Source: Pseudosporangium ferrugineum
Lineage (GTDB): Bacteria; Actinomycetota; Actinomycetes; Mycobacteriales; Micromonosporaceae
Direction: 5' to 3'
Assembly: GCF_003002065.1 (NCBI RefSeq)
Contig: NZ_PVZG01000001.1
Span: forward strand, 310,001-374,000
DNA: 64,000 bases
Part shown: positions 37,373 to 46,242 of the stretch, one piece after another
Position numbering within the stretch: position 1 is the stretch's first letter
Layout of the letters: every line of letters starts with the position of its first letter
Made by a program: the position numbers and the translations under genes
Notes under the pieces: model-generated
What the model saw: only the letters and a program-made list of their open reading frames with translations
What the model was told of the DNA's origin: nothing
Databases searched by the model: none

Positions 37373-38311
37373 ATGGCTGACAGGCAGGACGACGAGTTCG
37401 GCGGGCGACAGGACCCCGTGCTGGTCAGGCCGTACATCAGGACCGAGCCGGGCGGCGCCGCACCCGCCGGGCACGACGACCGGCCCGAGGAGACCTGGCC
37501 CGAGCCGGCCCCGGCCGGGGACGAGCAGCCGCCCGCCGCCGGCCCGAAGGTGCAACCGTACGTGCCCCAGCAGGCAACCGGCCGCAGATCCGCCCTGCTC
37601 CGGCAGCGCCTGATCGTCCTGGGCGGGGTCGCCGTGCTGGCGTTCGCCGGCGCCGGCGCGCTCTTCCTCGCGGCCGGGGACGACCCGCCGCCCCGCCGCC
37701 TCACCGAGGCCGGCCCCACCCTCCCCCTGCCCACCGCGGCCGGCCCGGCCGGTACGGGCGTGGCCTCCGCCGGGGCGGTCCGCCAGTCCGCCGCGTCCGC
37801 CCGCGGCAGCCGCGCCACCTCCCGGCCGCCCAGCCGGACCACAACCTCCGCCGCGGCCGGCACCGGCGACGGACCCCGGGACCAGCCGGCGCCGACCGGG
37901 CCGGGATCGCCCCGCCCGCCCTCGGCCACCCTGGCGCCCCCGCCCGCCGCCGACCGCACCGGGACGATCGCGTCCGCGGGCGGCCGCTGCCTGTCCCTCG
38001 GCGGGCTGCTGGGCATCGACGGCAGCCCGGTGCAGGTCGCCGGCTGCACCGGCTTCACCGCTCAGACCTTCACCCTCGCCGCCGACGGCACCCTGCGGGT
38101 CTCCGGCCGCTGCGCGCAGGTCACCGACGACGGCGAGGTCCGCTCCACCGGCTGCGACGGCCGGCAGAGCGCGCAATGGCGGGCGGGCCCGGGCGGTTCC
38201 CTGGTCAACCCGGCCACCGGGCGCTGCCTGAGCGACCCGGGCACGCCGGGCGCCAACACCCGCGTCGCCGACTGCACCGGCGGCGCCGACCAGCGCTGGA
38301 CGCTGCCCTGA
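37373..38311 (+). CDS. Membrane-anchored ricin-type beta-trefoil protein
   Basis: A 312-aa protein with a cytoplasmic Pro-rich N-terminus, one span (LIVLGGVAVLAFAGAGALFLA), a Ser/Thr/Pro linker and a C-terminal RICIN domain (about 205-312): GGRCLSLGGLLGIDGSPVQV, RCAQVTDDGEVRSTGCDG, TGRCLSDPGTPGANTRVADC, and the diagnostic QRW near the end (GADQRWTLP); a QxW-like QSAQW is present. The layout parallels the AbfB-type protein at 17459-18451. It should display a carbohydrate-binding domain outside the cell. ATG 37373 with GAGG upstream. Confidence 0.85.
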   Translation: MADRQDDEFGGRQDPVLVRPYIRTEPGGAAPAGHDDRPEETWPEPAPAGDEQPPAAGPKVQPYVPQQATGRRSALLRQRLIVLGGVAVLAFAGAGALFLAAGDDPPPRRLTEAGPTLPLPTAAGPAGTGVASAGAVRQSAASARGSRATSRPPSRTTTSAAAGTGDGPRDQPAPTGPGSPRPPSATLAPPPAADRTGTIASAGGRCLSLGGLLGIDGSPVQVAGCTGFTAQTFTLAADGTLRVSGRCAQVTDDGEVRSTGCDGRQSAQWRAGPGGSLVNPATGRCLSDPGTPGANTRVADCTGGADQRWTLP

Positions 38312-38384
38312 GCGAGCCGTCCGCCCGTGATGATCGTTGGTCCCGGTAGCCAACCCGAGGTCAACGCTCAGGAGTCCGATCACC

Positions 38385-38933
38385 ATGCTGTCGCGCCGTA
38401 CTGTCCAGCTCACCGCCGCCGGTGCCAGCCTCGCCGCCGGGATCGGATACGCCACTCCGGCCGCGGCGGCGGTGCGGTACGACCCGAGGACCAAGACCGG
38501 CTTCGCCGGCGCCGCGGACGTCCGCAAGGCGTTCGGCTGGAGCGACGCGACGCTGACCGCACGCGCCGGCGCCCTGACCTTCAGCCACGACTTCTGGACC
38601 CGGGACACGTACTCCGTCTCCTGCGGCAAGGGGACGTTCCCGGTGCGGCACGACCGCGAGTTCGGCCGCTACGAGCTGGCCGACCGCGTGGTCCGCGAGC
38701 CGCGCCGCGACGCGCCGGCCGGCTACGAGCGCAGCCGCCGCACGACCGGCTTCCGGATCACCGGCCCGTACGCGGGAATCTCCGGCACCTCCGTCCCGCC
38801 GGCGGTCGGCGACCCCTGCCCCGAACCGCGCGGCACCACGATCCTCCGGCTCCGCCGGGTGTCCACGGCGACCGGCTGGTCCCTCAGCGTCAGCTACGGC
38901 ACGACCGGGCGGGTCCTGCGGACAGGCCGCTGA
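38385..38933 (+). CDS. Secreted small protein, unknown function
   Basis: A 182-aa protein with a signal peptide (MLSRRTVQLTAAGASLAAGIGYATPAAAA), possibly Tat-like because of the leading SRRT. The mature part has VRKAFGWSDATLTARAGALTF, FWTRDTYSVSCGKGTFPV and RTTGFRITGPYAGISGTSV, with two cysteines (SCGKG, DPCPE) and mostly beta-strand character. ATG start with AGGAG ten bases upstream. I do not recognise a family, though the tail TILRLRRVSTATGWSLSVSY is well conserved-looking in composition. Nothing nearby suggests a role. Confidence 0.7.
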   Translation: MLSRRTVQLTAAGASLAAGIGYATPAAAAVRYDPRTKTGFAGAADVRKAFGWSDATLTARAGALTFSHDFWTRDTYSVSCGKGTFPVRHDREFGRYELADRVVREPRRDAPAGYERSRRTTGFRITGPYAGISGTSVPPAVGDPCPEPRGTTILRLRRVSTATGWSLSVSYGTTGRVLRTGR

Positions 38934-38955
38934 CCCTCCCTTCCGGTCACCGCCG

Positions 38956-39828
38956 TCAGCGGGCTTCGAGCGCCCGGATCACCGCGGCCATGTCCTCGTC
39001 GCCGTGGCCCAGGGCGACGGCCTCGGCGTACAGGGCGCGGCAGGCGTCCAGCACGGGCGAGGCGATCCCGGCGGCGCGGGCGGACGCGGCGATCAGGTCG
39101 TTGTTCATGAGCACATCCCGCAGCGAGGCTTGCACGGAGAACTCCCGGCCGAGCAGCTTCGCCGCCTTCACCCGGGACACGTCGCTGGCCATCGGCCCGG
39201 CGTCCAGCACCGCGGTGAGCCGCTCCAGGTCCAGCCCCTGCCGCGCGGCGAAGTGGTACGCCTCCGCCAGCCCGGTCACCATGCTGATCAGGTACAGGTT
39301 GACGGCCAGCTTCATGAGCAGCGCCTGCGGCACCGGCCCGCACTCGACCGTCTCGCGCACCATCGGCGCGAGCACCGGCCGTACCGCACCGACGTCGGCG
39401 GGGTCCCCGGCGAGCATGGCGACCAGCTGCCCGGCCTCGGCCGGCCGGCGCGACCCGGACATGGGCGCCTCGACGTACCGCCCGCCGGCGGCGGCCACAT
39501 CGGCCCCCAGCCCCTGCGAATACTCGGGCGACGTCGTACCCATGTGCACGATCAGCCGCCCCGCGACCCCCTCGAACGCGGGCGTCCCCCGCCCCAGCAC
39601 CGCGTCGATCGCCGCCCCGCCGGCCAGCATGACCAGCACGATCCCGGCCCGTTCCAGCACCTCACCCGGGCTACCGGCGACGATCGCCCCGTGCTCGGCC
39701 ACCCCCGCACACCGCTGCGTCCGGCGGCTCCACACCACCAGCGGGGTGCCGGCCCGCGCCAGGTTCAGCGCCATGGGCTCCCCCATGACCCCCAGACCGA
39801 GAAACCCGACGATCTTGCCGTACGCCAT
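38956..39828 (-). CDS. NAD(P)-dependent beta-hydroxyacid dehydrogenase (HIBADH family)
   Basis: A 290-aa oxidoreductase. Rossmann motif [20 protein letters not shown] at 8-27, the substrate signature region [20 protein letters not shown], and the catalytic Lys region [23 protein letters not shown] are all present. These proteins oxidise 3-hydroxyacids such as 3-hydroxyisobutyrate, tartronate semialdehyde or 6-phosphogluconate; some are imine reductases. Substrate unknown. ATG 39828. Confidence 0.88.
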   Translation of the reverse strand: MAYGKIVGFLGLGVMGEPMALNLARAGTPLVVWSRRTQRCAGVAEHGAIVAGSPGEVLERAGIVLVMLAGGAAIDAVLGRGTPAFEGVAGRLIVHMGTTSPEYSQGLGADVAAAGGRYVEAPMSGSRRPAEAGQLVAMLAGDPADVGAVRPVLAPMVRETVECGPVPQALLMKLAVNLYLISMVTGLAEAYHFAARQGLDLERLTAVLDAGPMASDVSRVKAAKLLGREFSVQASLRDVLMNNDLIAASARAAGIASPVLDACRALYAEAVALGHGDEDMAAVIRALEAR

Positions 39829-40334
39829 GGCCGTACCGTAACCGCCCGCTGCCCCACCGGCCACGTGCCAATCCGGCGACCGCGGCTCAAAAACGCGTGC
39901 GGGCCGGCCCTCGGGACGCCGGCGGCCATCGTCCGTCCTCCTTTCGCACGGCACGGTACGCGCTGGCCAAACGGGGGAGATCCAGTGATACTCCTCGTTA
40001 CCAGACATTCCGGAGTGGAGAGACGCATGCCTGCACCTGGGCGGTGGACAGTTTCGAGGTCCGGAGCCTCACGAGCCTGACCGGCCGGGCGTACGACGGC
40101 GCGACGGTCCTGCCGGTCGGGGGCGCGACGGTCCGGCTGGAGCCGGGCGGACCTGTTCCCCGGCGAGTGCGGGCCGGGCACGGAGCGATAGCGCGCCCGC
40201 GGGAGGGCGGGTCCGTATGGTCCGCTCTCGGCGTGCCCGTATGGCCGGTCGTCGTGCCCCCACCGGGCGGCCGGATCGTGCGAGGATGTGCCGCCCCCTT
40301 TCGGACTTCCTGACGAGAACAGAGCAGAGACCTC
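39829..40334 (+). other. Intergenic region upstream of the PBP4-type carboxypeptidase gene
   Basis: 506 bp with no confident gene. A GTG at 39985 with GGGGGAG upstream could start a 31-residue basic peptide ([20 protein letters not shown]..., stop at 40078-40080), which would be a leader or chance. The rest holds C/G-rich sequence, including a doubled CCGTATGG (40214 and 40238 area), and the promoter of the next gene. Confidence 0.5.
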
Positions 40335-41936
40335 ATGCGTAAAGTGCTCAAGCTGCCGCTGGTCCCGGGCCTGGCGGTGGTCGCCGTCGCCGTCACCGGT
40401 ACGGCGCTGGCCGTCGGTACCGCGTCCGCCGAGACCGGCGGTGCGTCGGACACCGCCCTGGTCGCCACGCTGGACCAGGTGCTCGCCAACTCCCGGCTGG
40501 CCGGTTCGACCACGGGGTTGCAGGTGCGGGACGCGACCAGCGGGGCGGTGATCTATTCGCACAACGCCGAGCAGCGGGTCATTCCGGCGTCGAACGAGAA
40601 GCTCATGACGTCGGCCGCGGCGCTCGAGGTGCTCGGGACCGGGTACAAGTTCCACACGTACGCGCGCTACTCCGGCACCAAGAGCGGCAAGACCGTCTCC
40701 GGCAACCTGTATCTGAAGGGCCAGGGCGACCCCACCCTCACGTACGCGCAGTTCGACGCGATCGCCACCGCGGTCAACCGGGCCGGGATCACCAAGTTCA
40801 CCGGTTCGCTGGTCGCCGACGACACCTGGTTCGACCGTACGCCGCTGGGCCTGGACTGGTCGTGGCAGGACGAGACGTACGCGGACACGGCGCCGATCTC
40901 CGCGCTGACCGTCGCCGCGGACGGCAACTTCAACTCCGGGGCCGTCGCCGTGGTGACCAAGCCGGGCAGCGCCGCCAACAAGGCGGGGGCCGTCACGCTC
41001 ACGCCGGCCAACTCGGTCCTCAAGGTCGTCAACAACACGGTCACCGGCGCGTCGGGCTCGGCCAACACCGTCTCCGCGACCCGCGCGCACGGCACGAACA
41101 CCATCACCGTGTCCGGCTCCGTGCCGCTCGGCGGGGCCGCGAAGACCAGCCTGGTGTCGGTGCTGAGCCCGACCCAGGTGGCGGCCGGCGTGTTCCGTGA
41201 CGCCCTGAAGCGCCACGGCGTGACGGTGGTCGGTGCCACCACCACCGGGGCGACCCCGAGCAGCGCGAAGACGATCACCGACCACGCGTCGATCCCGCTC
41301 AGCCAGCTGCTGCCGTACTTCCTGAAGCTGCCCAACAACGGCCACGCCGAGCTGCTGACCAAGGCGATGGGCCGGGCGAGGACGCCGGGTTCCGCCGGCA
41401 GCTGGAGCACCGGGCTGGCCGCCTCCACCGCCGCGCTGAAGGCCATCGGCGTCGACACCGGGAAGATCACCATGGGTGACGGCTCGGGCCTGAGCCGCCG
41501 CGACTGGCTGACCACCGCCCAGATCGCCACGCTGCTGCAGGCGGCCCAGTCCCGCCCGTGGTTCGCCACCTGGTACGCCGCGCTGCCCATCGCCGGCAAC
41601 CCGGCCCCGCTCGTCGGCGGCACCCTGGCCAGCCGCATGAAGGGCACGCCGGCCGAGAACAACCTGCACGGCAAGACCGGCACTCTCACCGGCGTCAACG
41701 CGCTGTCCGGCTACGTCACCGACCGGTCGGGCCGCAAGCTGCTCTTCTCGTCGATCTCGAACGCCGCGCAGTCCAACGTCGCGGACCTCCTGGACACCGC
41801 GGCCGTCGCCATCGCGAGCACCGGCGGCCCGCAGGCGGCCTCCCGCCGGACGGCCGAGCTGCCGACGGTCCCCCGCCACGTCGTCAAGCGCAACGGCGAG
41901 GACGTCGAGTGCTCGTGGGTGCCGAACGCCTGCTGA
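40335..41936 (+). CDS. dacB: D-alanyl-D-alanine carboxypeptidase/endopeptidase (PBP4, S13)
   Basis: A secreted 533-aa class C penicillin-binding protein. A signal peptide at 1-32 precedes the catalytic SxxK motif (Ser86-Asn-Glu-Lys89, IPASNEKLMTSAAAL). The S13 marks continue with GDPTLTYAQFD, ADDTWFDRTPLGLDWSWQDE, the SGLSRRDW (SxN-equivalent) and the KTG triad (HGKTGTLTG). The insert between SxxK and SxN (about 150-330) is typical of PBP4. It trims peptidoglycan side chains or cross-links. The C-terminal tail has the Lys/Arg- and Cys-containing VKRNGEDVECSWVPNAC. ATG with AGAG upstream. Confidence 0.92.
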   Translation: MRKVLKLPLVPGLAVVAVAVTGTALAVGTASAETGGASDTALVATLDQVLANSRLAGSTTGLQVRDATSGAVIYSHNAEQRVIPASNEKLMTSAAALEVLGTGYKFHTYARYSGTKSGKTVSGNLYLKGQGDPTLTYAQFDAIATAVNRAGITKFTGSLVADDTWFDRTPLGLDWSWQDETYADTAPISALTVAADGNFNSGAVAVVTKPGSAANKAGAVTLTPANSVLKVVNNTVTGASGSANTVSATRAHGTNTITVSGSVPLGGAAKTSLVSVLSPTQVAAGVFRDALKRHGVTVVGATTTGATPSSAKTITDHASIPLSQLLPYFLKLPNNGHAELLTKAMGRARTPGSAGSWSTGLAASTAALKAIGVDTGKITMGDGSGLSRRDWLTTAQIATLLQAAQSRPWFATWYAALPIAGNPAPLVGGTLASRMKGTPAENNLHGKTGTLTGVNALSGYVTDRSGRKLLFSSISNAAQSNVADLLDTAAVAIASTGGPQAASRRTAELPTVPRHVVKRNGEDVECSWVPNAC

Positions 41937-41950
41937 TCGCACGGCATCCG

Positions 41951-41981
41951 ACGCCGCCCGGGAGACGCTCCCGGGCGGCGT
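41951..41981. terminator. Bidirectional terminator between dacB and the LysR gene
   Basis: ACGCCGCCCGGGAG and its perfect complement (14 bp, loop 3) with trailing T/A residues lie between convergent genes. Confidence 0.85.
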
Positions 41982-42018
41982 TCGCGTTCCCGGAGGCGGG
42001 TCGCCGCCCGGACCGTCC

Positions 42019-42855
42019 TCAGAAGCGGGTCGCCACCCGGACGAGCAGGGCCAGCGCGCGGGAGCGGCTGTGCGGCGGCCAGGCGATCACGGTCGTCACG
42101 GCGGGCGCGTCGACGATAGGCACCGCGGTGAGTCCCTCAGGCAGGCCGGCGCCGGAGGACTCGGGCATGATCACCGCGGTGCGGCCGAGCGCGATCAGCT
42201 GGAAGAGCTGCGTCTGGTTGCGGACCTCCGCGCCGGGGCCGTCGGGGTAGGCGCCGTCCGGGCCCGGCCAGCGGGCCAGCGGCAGGTCCGGAAGGTCGCT
42301 GACGTCCGCCGTGCGCAGCTCGGCCCGGACGGCGACGGGGTGCCCGGACGGCACGATGGCGACCTGGCCCTCGGTGTGCAGGATCTCGGTGTCGAGGCCG
42401 GCGACGGGGTCGAAGGGCTGGTGCAGCAGCGCCACGTCGGCCCGGCCGTCGTGCAGCAGCCGCTGGGGCTGGGATTCGCAGAGCGCCAGGTCGACGGGGA
42501 CGGCGCCGGGCTCGGCGGCGTACGCGTCCAGCAGCTTCGCCAGCAGTTCGCCCGACGCGCCGGCCTTGGTGGCCAGGACGAGCCCGGGCCCGCTCGTGCC
42601 GGCCCGCCGGGTGTGGCGTTCGGCCGCGGCGAGGGCGGCGAGGATCGGGCGGGCCTCGGCCAGCAGCACCGCTCCGGCGTCGGTGAGCGTCACCCGGCGG
42701 CTGGTGCGGTGCAGCAGCGCCACCCCGAGCCGCCGTTCGAGGCGGCCGATCGCGCGCGACAGCGGCGGCTGGGTGATGCCCAGGCGCTGCGCGGCGCGGC
42801 CGAAGTGCAGTTCCTCGGCGGCCGCGACGAAGTAGCTGAGCTCCCGGGTGTCCAC
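42019..42855 (-). CDS. LysR family transcriptional regulator
   Basis: A 278-aa regulator with N-terminal winged HTH (ELSYFVAAAEELHFGRAAQR, LGITQPPLSRAIGRLERRLG, LLHRTSRRVTLTDAGAVLL) and a periplasmic-binding-like effector domain (LARWPGPDGAYPDGPGAEV, VIMPESSGAGLPEGLTAVPI). It is divergent from the SDR gene with a 95-bp gap, so it probably regulates the SDR/DUF2255 pair and itself. The effector cannot be judged. Confidence 0.92.
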   Translation of the reverse strand: MDTRELSYFVAAAEELHFGRAAQRLGITQPPLSRAIGRLERRLGVALLHRTSRRVTLTDAGAVLLAEARPILAALAAAERHTRRAGTSGPGLVLATKAGASGELLAKLLDAYAAEPGAVPVDLALCESQPQRLLHDGRADVALLHQPFDPVAGLDTEILHTEGQVAIVPSGHPVAVRAELRTADVSDLPDLPLARWPGPDGAYPDGPGAEVRNQTQLFQLIALGRTAVIMPESSGAGLPEGLTAVPIVDAPAVTTVIAWPPHSRSRALALLVRVATRF

Positions 42856-42950
42856 CGGTCGAGCCTACCGCCGGATCGATACCGCCCGGGTATCGTTGCC
42901 CGGCCCGTTCGGTGTTGGTCCGCGGCCGTGCCGCGACCACGATCGACGGC

Positions 42951-43673
42951 ATGAGTGAGACGACGATCGCGCTGGTCACCGGCGCGAACAAGGGCATCGG
43001 GTACGAGATTGCGGCCGGCCTCGGCGCGCTGGGGTGGCGGGTCGGGGTGGGCGCCCGCGACGACCGGCGCCGCGAGGACGCCGTGGCGAAGCTGCGCGCG
43101 GCGGGAGCCGACGCGTTCGGGGTGCCGCTCGACGTGACCGGCGACGCGAGCGTGGCCGCCGCCGCGGCGCTGCTCGAGGAGCGGGCCGGGCGGCTGGACG
43201 TGCTGGTCAACAACGCGGGCATCGCCGGGGCGTGGCCGGACGAGCCGACCGCGGTCAGCCTGGCCGTCCTGCGGGCGGTGGTGGAGACGAACGTGATCGG
43301 CGTGGTCCGGGTCATCAACGCGATGCTGCCGCTGCTGCGCCGCTCGGCGCACCCGCGCATCGTCAACCAGTCCAGCCACGTCGGCTCCCTGACCCTGCAG
43401 ACCACGCCGGGCGTCGACCTCGGCGGGGTGAGCGGCGCGTACTCGCCGTCGAAGACGTTCCTCAACGCGGTCACGATCCAGTACGCCAAGGAACTCGGTG
43501 ACACGATCAAGATCAACAGCGCCTGCCCCGGGTACGTCGCCACGGACCTGAACGGCTTCACGGGCACCAGCACCCCCGCCGAGGGCGCCCGTCCCGCCAT
43601 CCGGCTCGCCACCCTGCCCGACGACGGCCCGACCGGCGGCCTGTTCGACGCCGCCGGCCCCGTGCCCTGGTGA
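42951..43673 (+). CDS. Short-chain dehydrogenase/reductase
   Basis: A 240-aa classical SDR. The cofactor loop TGANKGIG is at 10-17, the structural NNAG near 90, catalytic Ser in NQSSHVGSL and the Tyr-Lys pair in GAYSPSKTFLNA. Arg residues after the glycine loop (GARDDRRRED) favour NADP. Close relatives include carbonyl-reductase-type SDRs with the same GANKGIG loop. ATG 42951; divergent LysR upstream. Substrate unknown. Confidence 0.92.
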   Translation: MSETTIALVTGANKGIGYEIAAGLGALGWRVGVGARDDRRREDAVAKLRAAGADAFGVPLDVTGDASVAAAAALLEERAGRLDVLVNNAGIAGAWPDEPTAVSLAVLRAVVETNVIGVVRVINAMLPLLRRSAHPRIVNQSSHVGSLTLQTTPGVDLGGVSGAYSPSKTFLNAVTIQYAKELGDTIKINSACPGYVATDLNGFTGTSTPAEGARPAIRLATLPDDGPTGGLFDAAGPVPW

Positions 43674-43734
43674 GCGGAGCGTGGCATCCCGCGCGGCCGG
43701 TTCGCGGCGGGGCGGGTGCGCGGGGCGCGGCGTC

Positions 43735-44121
43735 ATGACCGCGGCCTGGAGCCCGGCGGACCTGCGCCGGATCGACGTCGCCGGCGAGCTGCTCATCGCG
43801 GCCCGGCGCGCCGACGGCACCCTGCGGCGCCGGCTGCCGATCTGGGTCGTGACGACCGGGGGCGAGGTGTACGTACGGACGTGGTACCGGCGGGACACCG
43901 GCTGGTTCGGTCACGTGCGGGAAACGGGAAGGGCGGCGATCCGCGTACCGGGACTCGATGCAGAGGTTACGGTCGAGGAGGCCGGGGCGGGACCGGACGG
44001 GCTGCGCACCGCGATCGACGCCGCCTACCGCGCGAAATACGGGCGGTACGGCGCCGGGGCGGTGGGCCCGATGGTGACGCCCGAGGCCGCCGCCACCACG
44101 TTGCGACTCCGGCCGGAGTAG
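43735..44121 (+). CDS. DUF2255 family protein
   Basis: A 128-aa cytoplasmic protein: WSPADLRRIDVAGELLIAAR, LPIWVVTTGGEVYVRTWYRR and AAYRAKYGRYGAGAVGPMVT. The pattern matches DUF2255, a split-beta-barrel-like family related to flavin/F420-binding nitroreductase or pyridoxamine-oxidase folds. It lies 61 bp after the SDR gene, likely in the same LysR-controlled unit. The ATG at 43735 follows a GC-rich lead. Biochemical role unknown. Confidence 0.8.
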   Translation: MTAAWSPADLRRIDVAGELLIAARRADGTLRRRLPIWVVTTGGEVYVRTWYRRDTGWFGHVRETGRAAIRVPGLDAEVTVEEAGAGPDGLRTAIDAAYRAKYGRYGAGAVGPMVTPEAAATTLRLRPE

Positions 44122-44146
44122 CACGTCGACGCTGCCGAGAGCGTAC

Positions 44147-44201
44147 GCAAATGTTTCGGAATGTATCGGCGTTGACACCGAATGTTTCGGAAGATTACGT
44201 T
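44147..44201 (+). promoter_or_regulatory. GH120 promoter with three phased 13-bp repeats
   Basis: Three related sites of the type CCGAATGTTTCGG lie at 44147-44159, 44157-44169 and 44178-44190, spaced 10 and 21 bp, that is one and two helical turns. The third is a perfect CCGAA-N3-TTCGG dyad. A -35 TTGACA (44172-44177) and a -10 TACGTT (44196-44201), 18 bp apart, bracket the third site, so a bound protein would block or shape the promoter. No regulator gene is next to it. Confidence 0.6.
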
Positions 44202-44255
44202 GGCCGGGTCTCCCCCTCCGCGGCTCCCGCCGTACGCAGAAGGGCTTTGCCGATC

Positions 44256-46226
44256 ATGACTTTTGTTCTTCACGTGTCGACCTCCGGTGCCGACGATGCC
44301 GACGGCACGGCCGAGCGGCCGTTCCGCACGATCAACCGCGCGGCCGCCGAGGCCCGGCCGGGAGACACGGTCGTGGTGCACGCCGGGGAGTACCGGGAGT
44401 GGGTGACGCCCCGGCGCGGCGGCCTCAGCGACACCCGCCGGATCACCTACACCGCCGCCGACGGCGAGCACGTCGTGATCAAGGGCTCCGAGCGGATCAC
44501 CGGCTGGGAGTCCGACGGCGGCACGGTCTGGCGCGCGGTCGTGCCGAACACGCTGTTCGGCGACTTCAACCCGTTCGCCGAGGAGGTCGCCGGCGACTGG
44601 ATCGTCTACGCCGAGGGTGCGCCGCACAAGCACCTCGGCGACGTCTACCTCAACGGCCGCAGCTTCTACGAGGTCGCCGGCCGGGCCGAGCTGGACGACC
44701 CGCCGCTGCGCACCGAGGTGCTCGACGACTGGACCACCGTCGACGACACCGTCCGGGACCCCGAGCAGACCCGGCTCGTCTGGTACGCCGAGGTGGGCGC
44801 CGCCGAGACCACGATCTGGGCGAACTTCCAGGGTGCCGACCCCAACGCCGAACTCGCCGAGATCAACGTACGCCGGTCGGTGTTCTACCCGCTCGTGCCG
44901 CACCTGGACTACATCACCGTGCGCGGCTTCGAACTGGCCCAGGCCGCCTCGCCGTGGACCCCGCCGACCGCCGACCAGCCCGGCCTGATCGGCCCCAACT
45001 GGGCCAAGGGCTGGATCATCGAGGACAACGTCATCCACGACGCGAAGTGCTCGGCGATCTCGATCGGCAAGGAGGCGTCGACCGGGCACAACTACGCCAC
45101 CGAGCGCGGCGACAAGCCCGGTTACCAGTACCAGCTCGAATCGGTGTTCTCCGCGCGCCAGATCGGCTGGGACCGCGAGCACATCGGCTCGCACGTCATC
45201 CGCCGCAACACGATCTACGACTGCGGGCAGAACGGCATCGTCGGCCACCTCGGGTGCGTCTTCTCCACCATCGAGGACAACCACATCTACAACATCGCCA
45301 TCAAGCGCGAGTTCTACGGCTACGAGATCGGCGGCATCAAGCTGCACGCGGCCATCGACGTGGTGATCCGGCACAACCGCATCCACGACTGCTCGCTGGG
45401 CACCTGGCTCGACTGGGAGACCCAGGGCACCCGCGTCACCCGCAACATCTTCTACCGCAACAACCGGGACCTGTTCATCGAGGTCAGCCACGGCCCCTAC
45501 CTGGTCGACCACAACGTGCTCGCGTCCCGGGCGTCGTTCGAGTCGTTCAGCCAGGGCGGCGCGTTCGTCGGCAACCTGTTCGCCGGCACGCTGCGCTTCG
45601 AGCCGGTGATGGACCGCGCCACGCCGTACCACCGCCCGCACAGCACCCAGGTGGCCGGCTACGCGGTGATCCGCGGCGGCGACGACCGCTACCTCGGCAA
45701 CATCTTCCTCGGCGGCGACCTCACCGCGGCGTACGGCCCGGAGGGCGGCCACGGCGAGGCGGCCCCGGGGTACGGCCTGGCCGGCTTCGACGCGTACCCG
45801 GCCTCCTTCGAGGAGTACCTGGCCCGCATCGACGCCCAGCCGCCGGGCGACCACCAGCGTTACCTCGACGTCCTCCAGCCGGTCTACGCCCGCGACAACG
45901 TGTACGCCGCCGGCGCCCGCCCGTTCGCCGCCGAGCCCGGCCCGCACGTCCTCGGCGACGCGAGCGTCTCGGTCGTCGAGGAGAACGACACGGTCTACCT
46001 CGAGACGAACCTCCCGGCCGGCTTCGACGCCGCCCGGGTCGGCCCGGTCGGCGGCCGTGACCTGCCCAGGGTCCGCTTCGCCGACGCCGAGTTCGAGGAG
46101 CCGGACGGCACCCCGGCGGTCATCGACCTGGACCTTACCGGCGAACGCCGGACCGCCGGCGAGACGGCTGCCCCGGGCCCGGTGGCGGCGCTGAGGTCCG
46201 GGACGTCCCGCGTACGCATCTGGTAA
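44256..46226 (+). CDS. GH120 beta-xylosidase (right-handed beta-helix)
   Basis: A 656-aa protein matching XylC-type GH120 from the start (LHVSTSGADDADGTAERPFR, GDTVVVHAGEYREWV). The parallel beta-helix repeats (WIIEDNVIHDAKCSAISIGK, VIRRNTIYDCGQNGIVGH, IEDNHIYNIAIKREFYGYEI) carry the pair D386 (GTWLDWETQG, nucleophile) and E409 (LFIEVSHGP, acid/base), exactly 23 residues apart as in XylC. It should release xylose from xylo-oligosaccharides. No signal peptide, so it is cytoplasmic. The ATG at 44256 is chosen for the AGAAGGG site 11 bases ahead. Confidence 0.9.
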   Translation: MTFVLHVSTSGADDADGTAERPFRTINRAAAEARPGDTVVVHAGEYREWVTPRRGGLSDTRRITYTAADGEHVVIKGSERITGWESDGGTVWRAVVPNTLFGDFNPFAEEVAGDWIVYAEGAPHKHLGDVYLNGRSFYEVAGRAELDDPPLRTEVLDDWTTVDDTVRDPEQTRLVWYAEVGAAETTIWANFQGADPNAELAEINVRRSVFYPLVPHLDYITVRGFELAQAASPWTPPTADQPGLIGPNWAKGWIIEDNVIHDAKCSAISIGKEASTGHNYATERGDKPGYQYQLESVFSARQIGWDREHIGSHVIRRNTIYDCGQNGIVGHLGCVFSTIEDNHIYNIAIKREFYGYEIGGIKLHAAIDVVIRHNRIHDCSLGTWLDWETQGTRVTRNIFYRNNRDLFIEVSHGPYLVDHNVLASRASFESFSQGGAFVGNLFAGTLRFEPVMDRATPYHRPHSTQVAGYAVIRGGDDRYLGNIFLGGDLTAAYGPEGGHGEAAPGYGLAGFDAYPASFEEYLARIDAQPPGDHQRYLDVLQPVYARDNVYAAGARPFAAEPGPHVLGDASVSVVEENDTVYLETNLPAGFDAARVGPVGGRDLPRVRFADAEFEEPDGTPAVIDLDLTGERRTAGETAAPGPVAALRSGTSRVRIW

Positions 46227-46242
46227 CGCCCCGGACCACCTC

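Noticed and set aside
39985..40080. 31-residue peptide before dacB as a firm gene
   Set aside because: A ribosome site alone is not enough; no homologue or coding bias can be judged.
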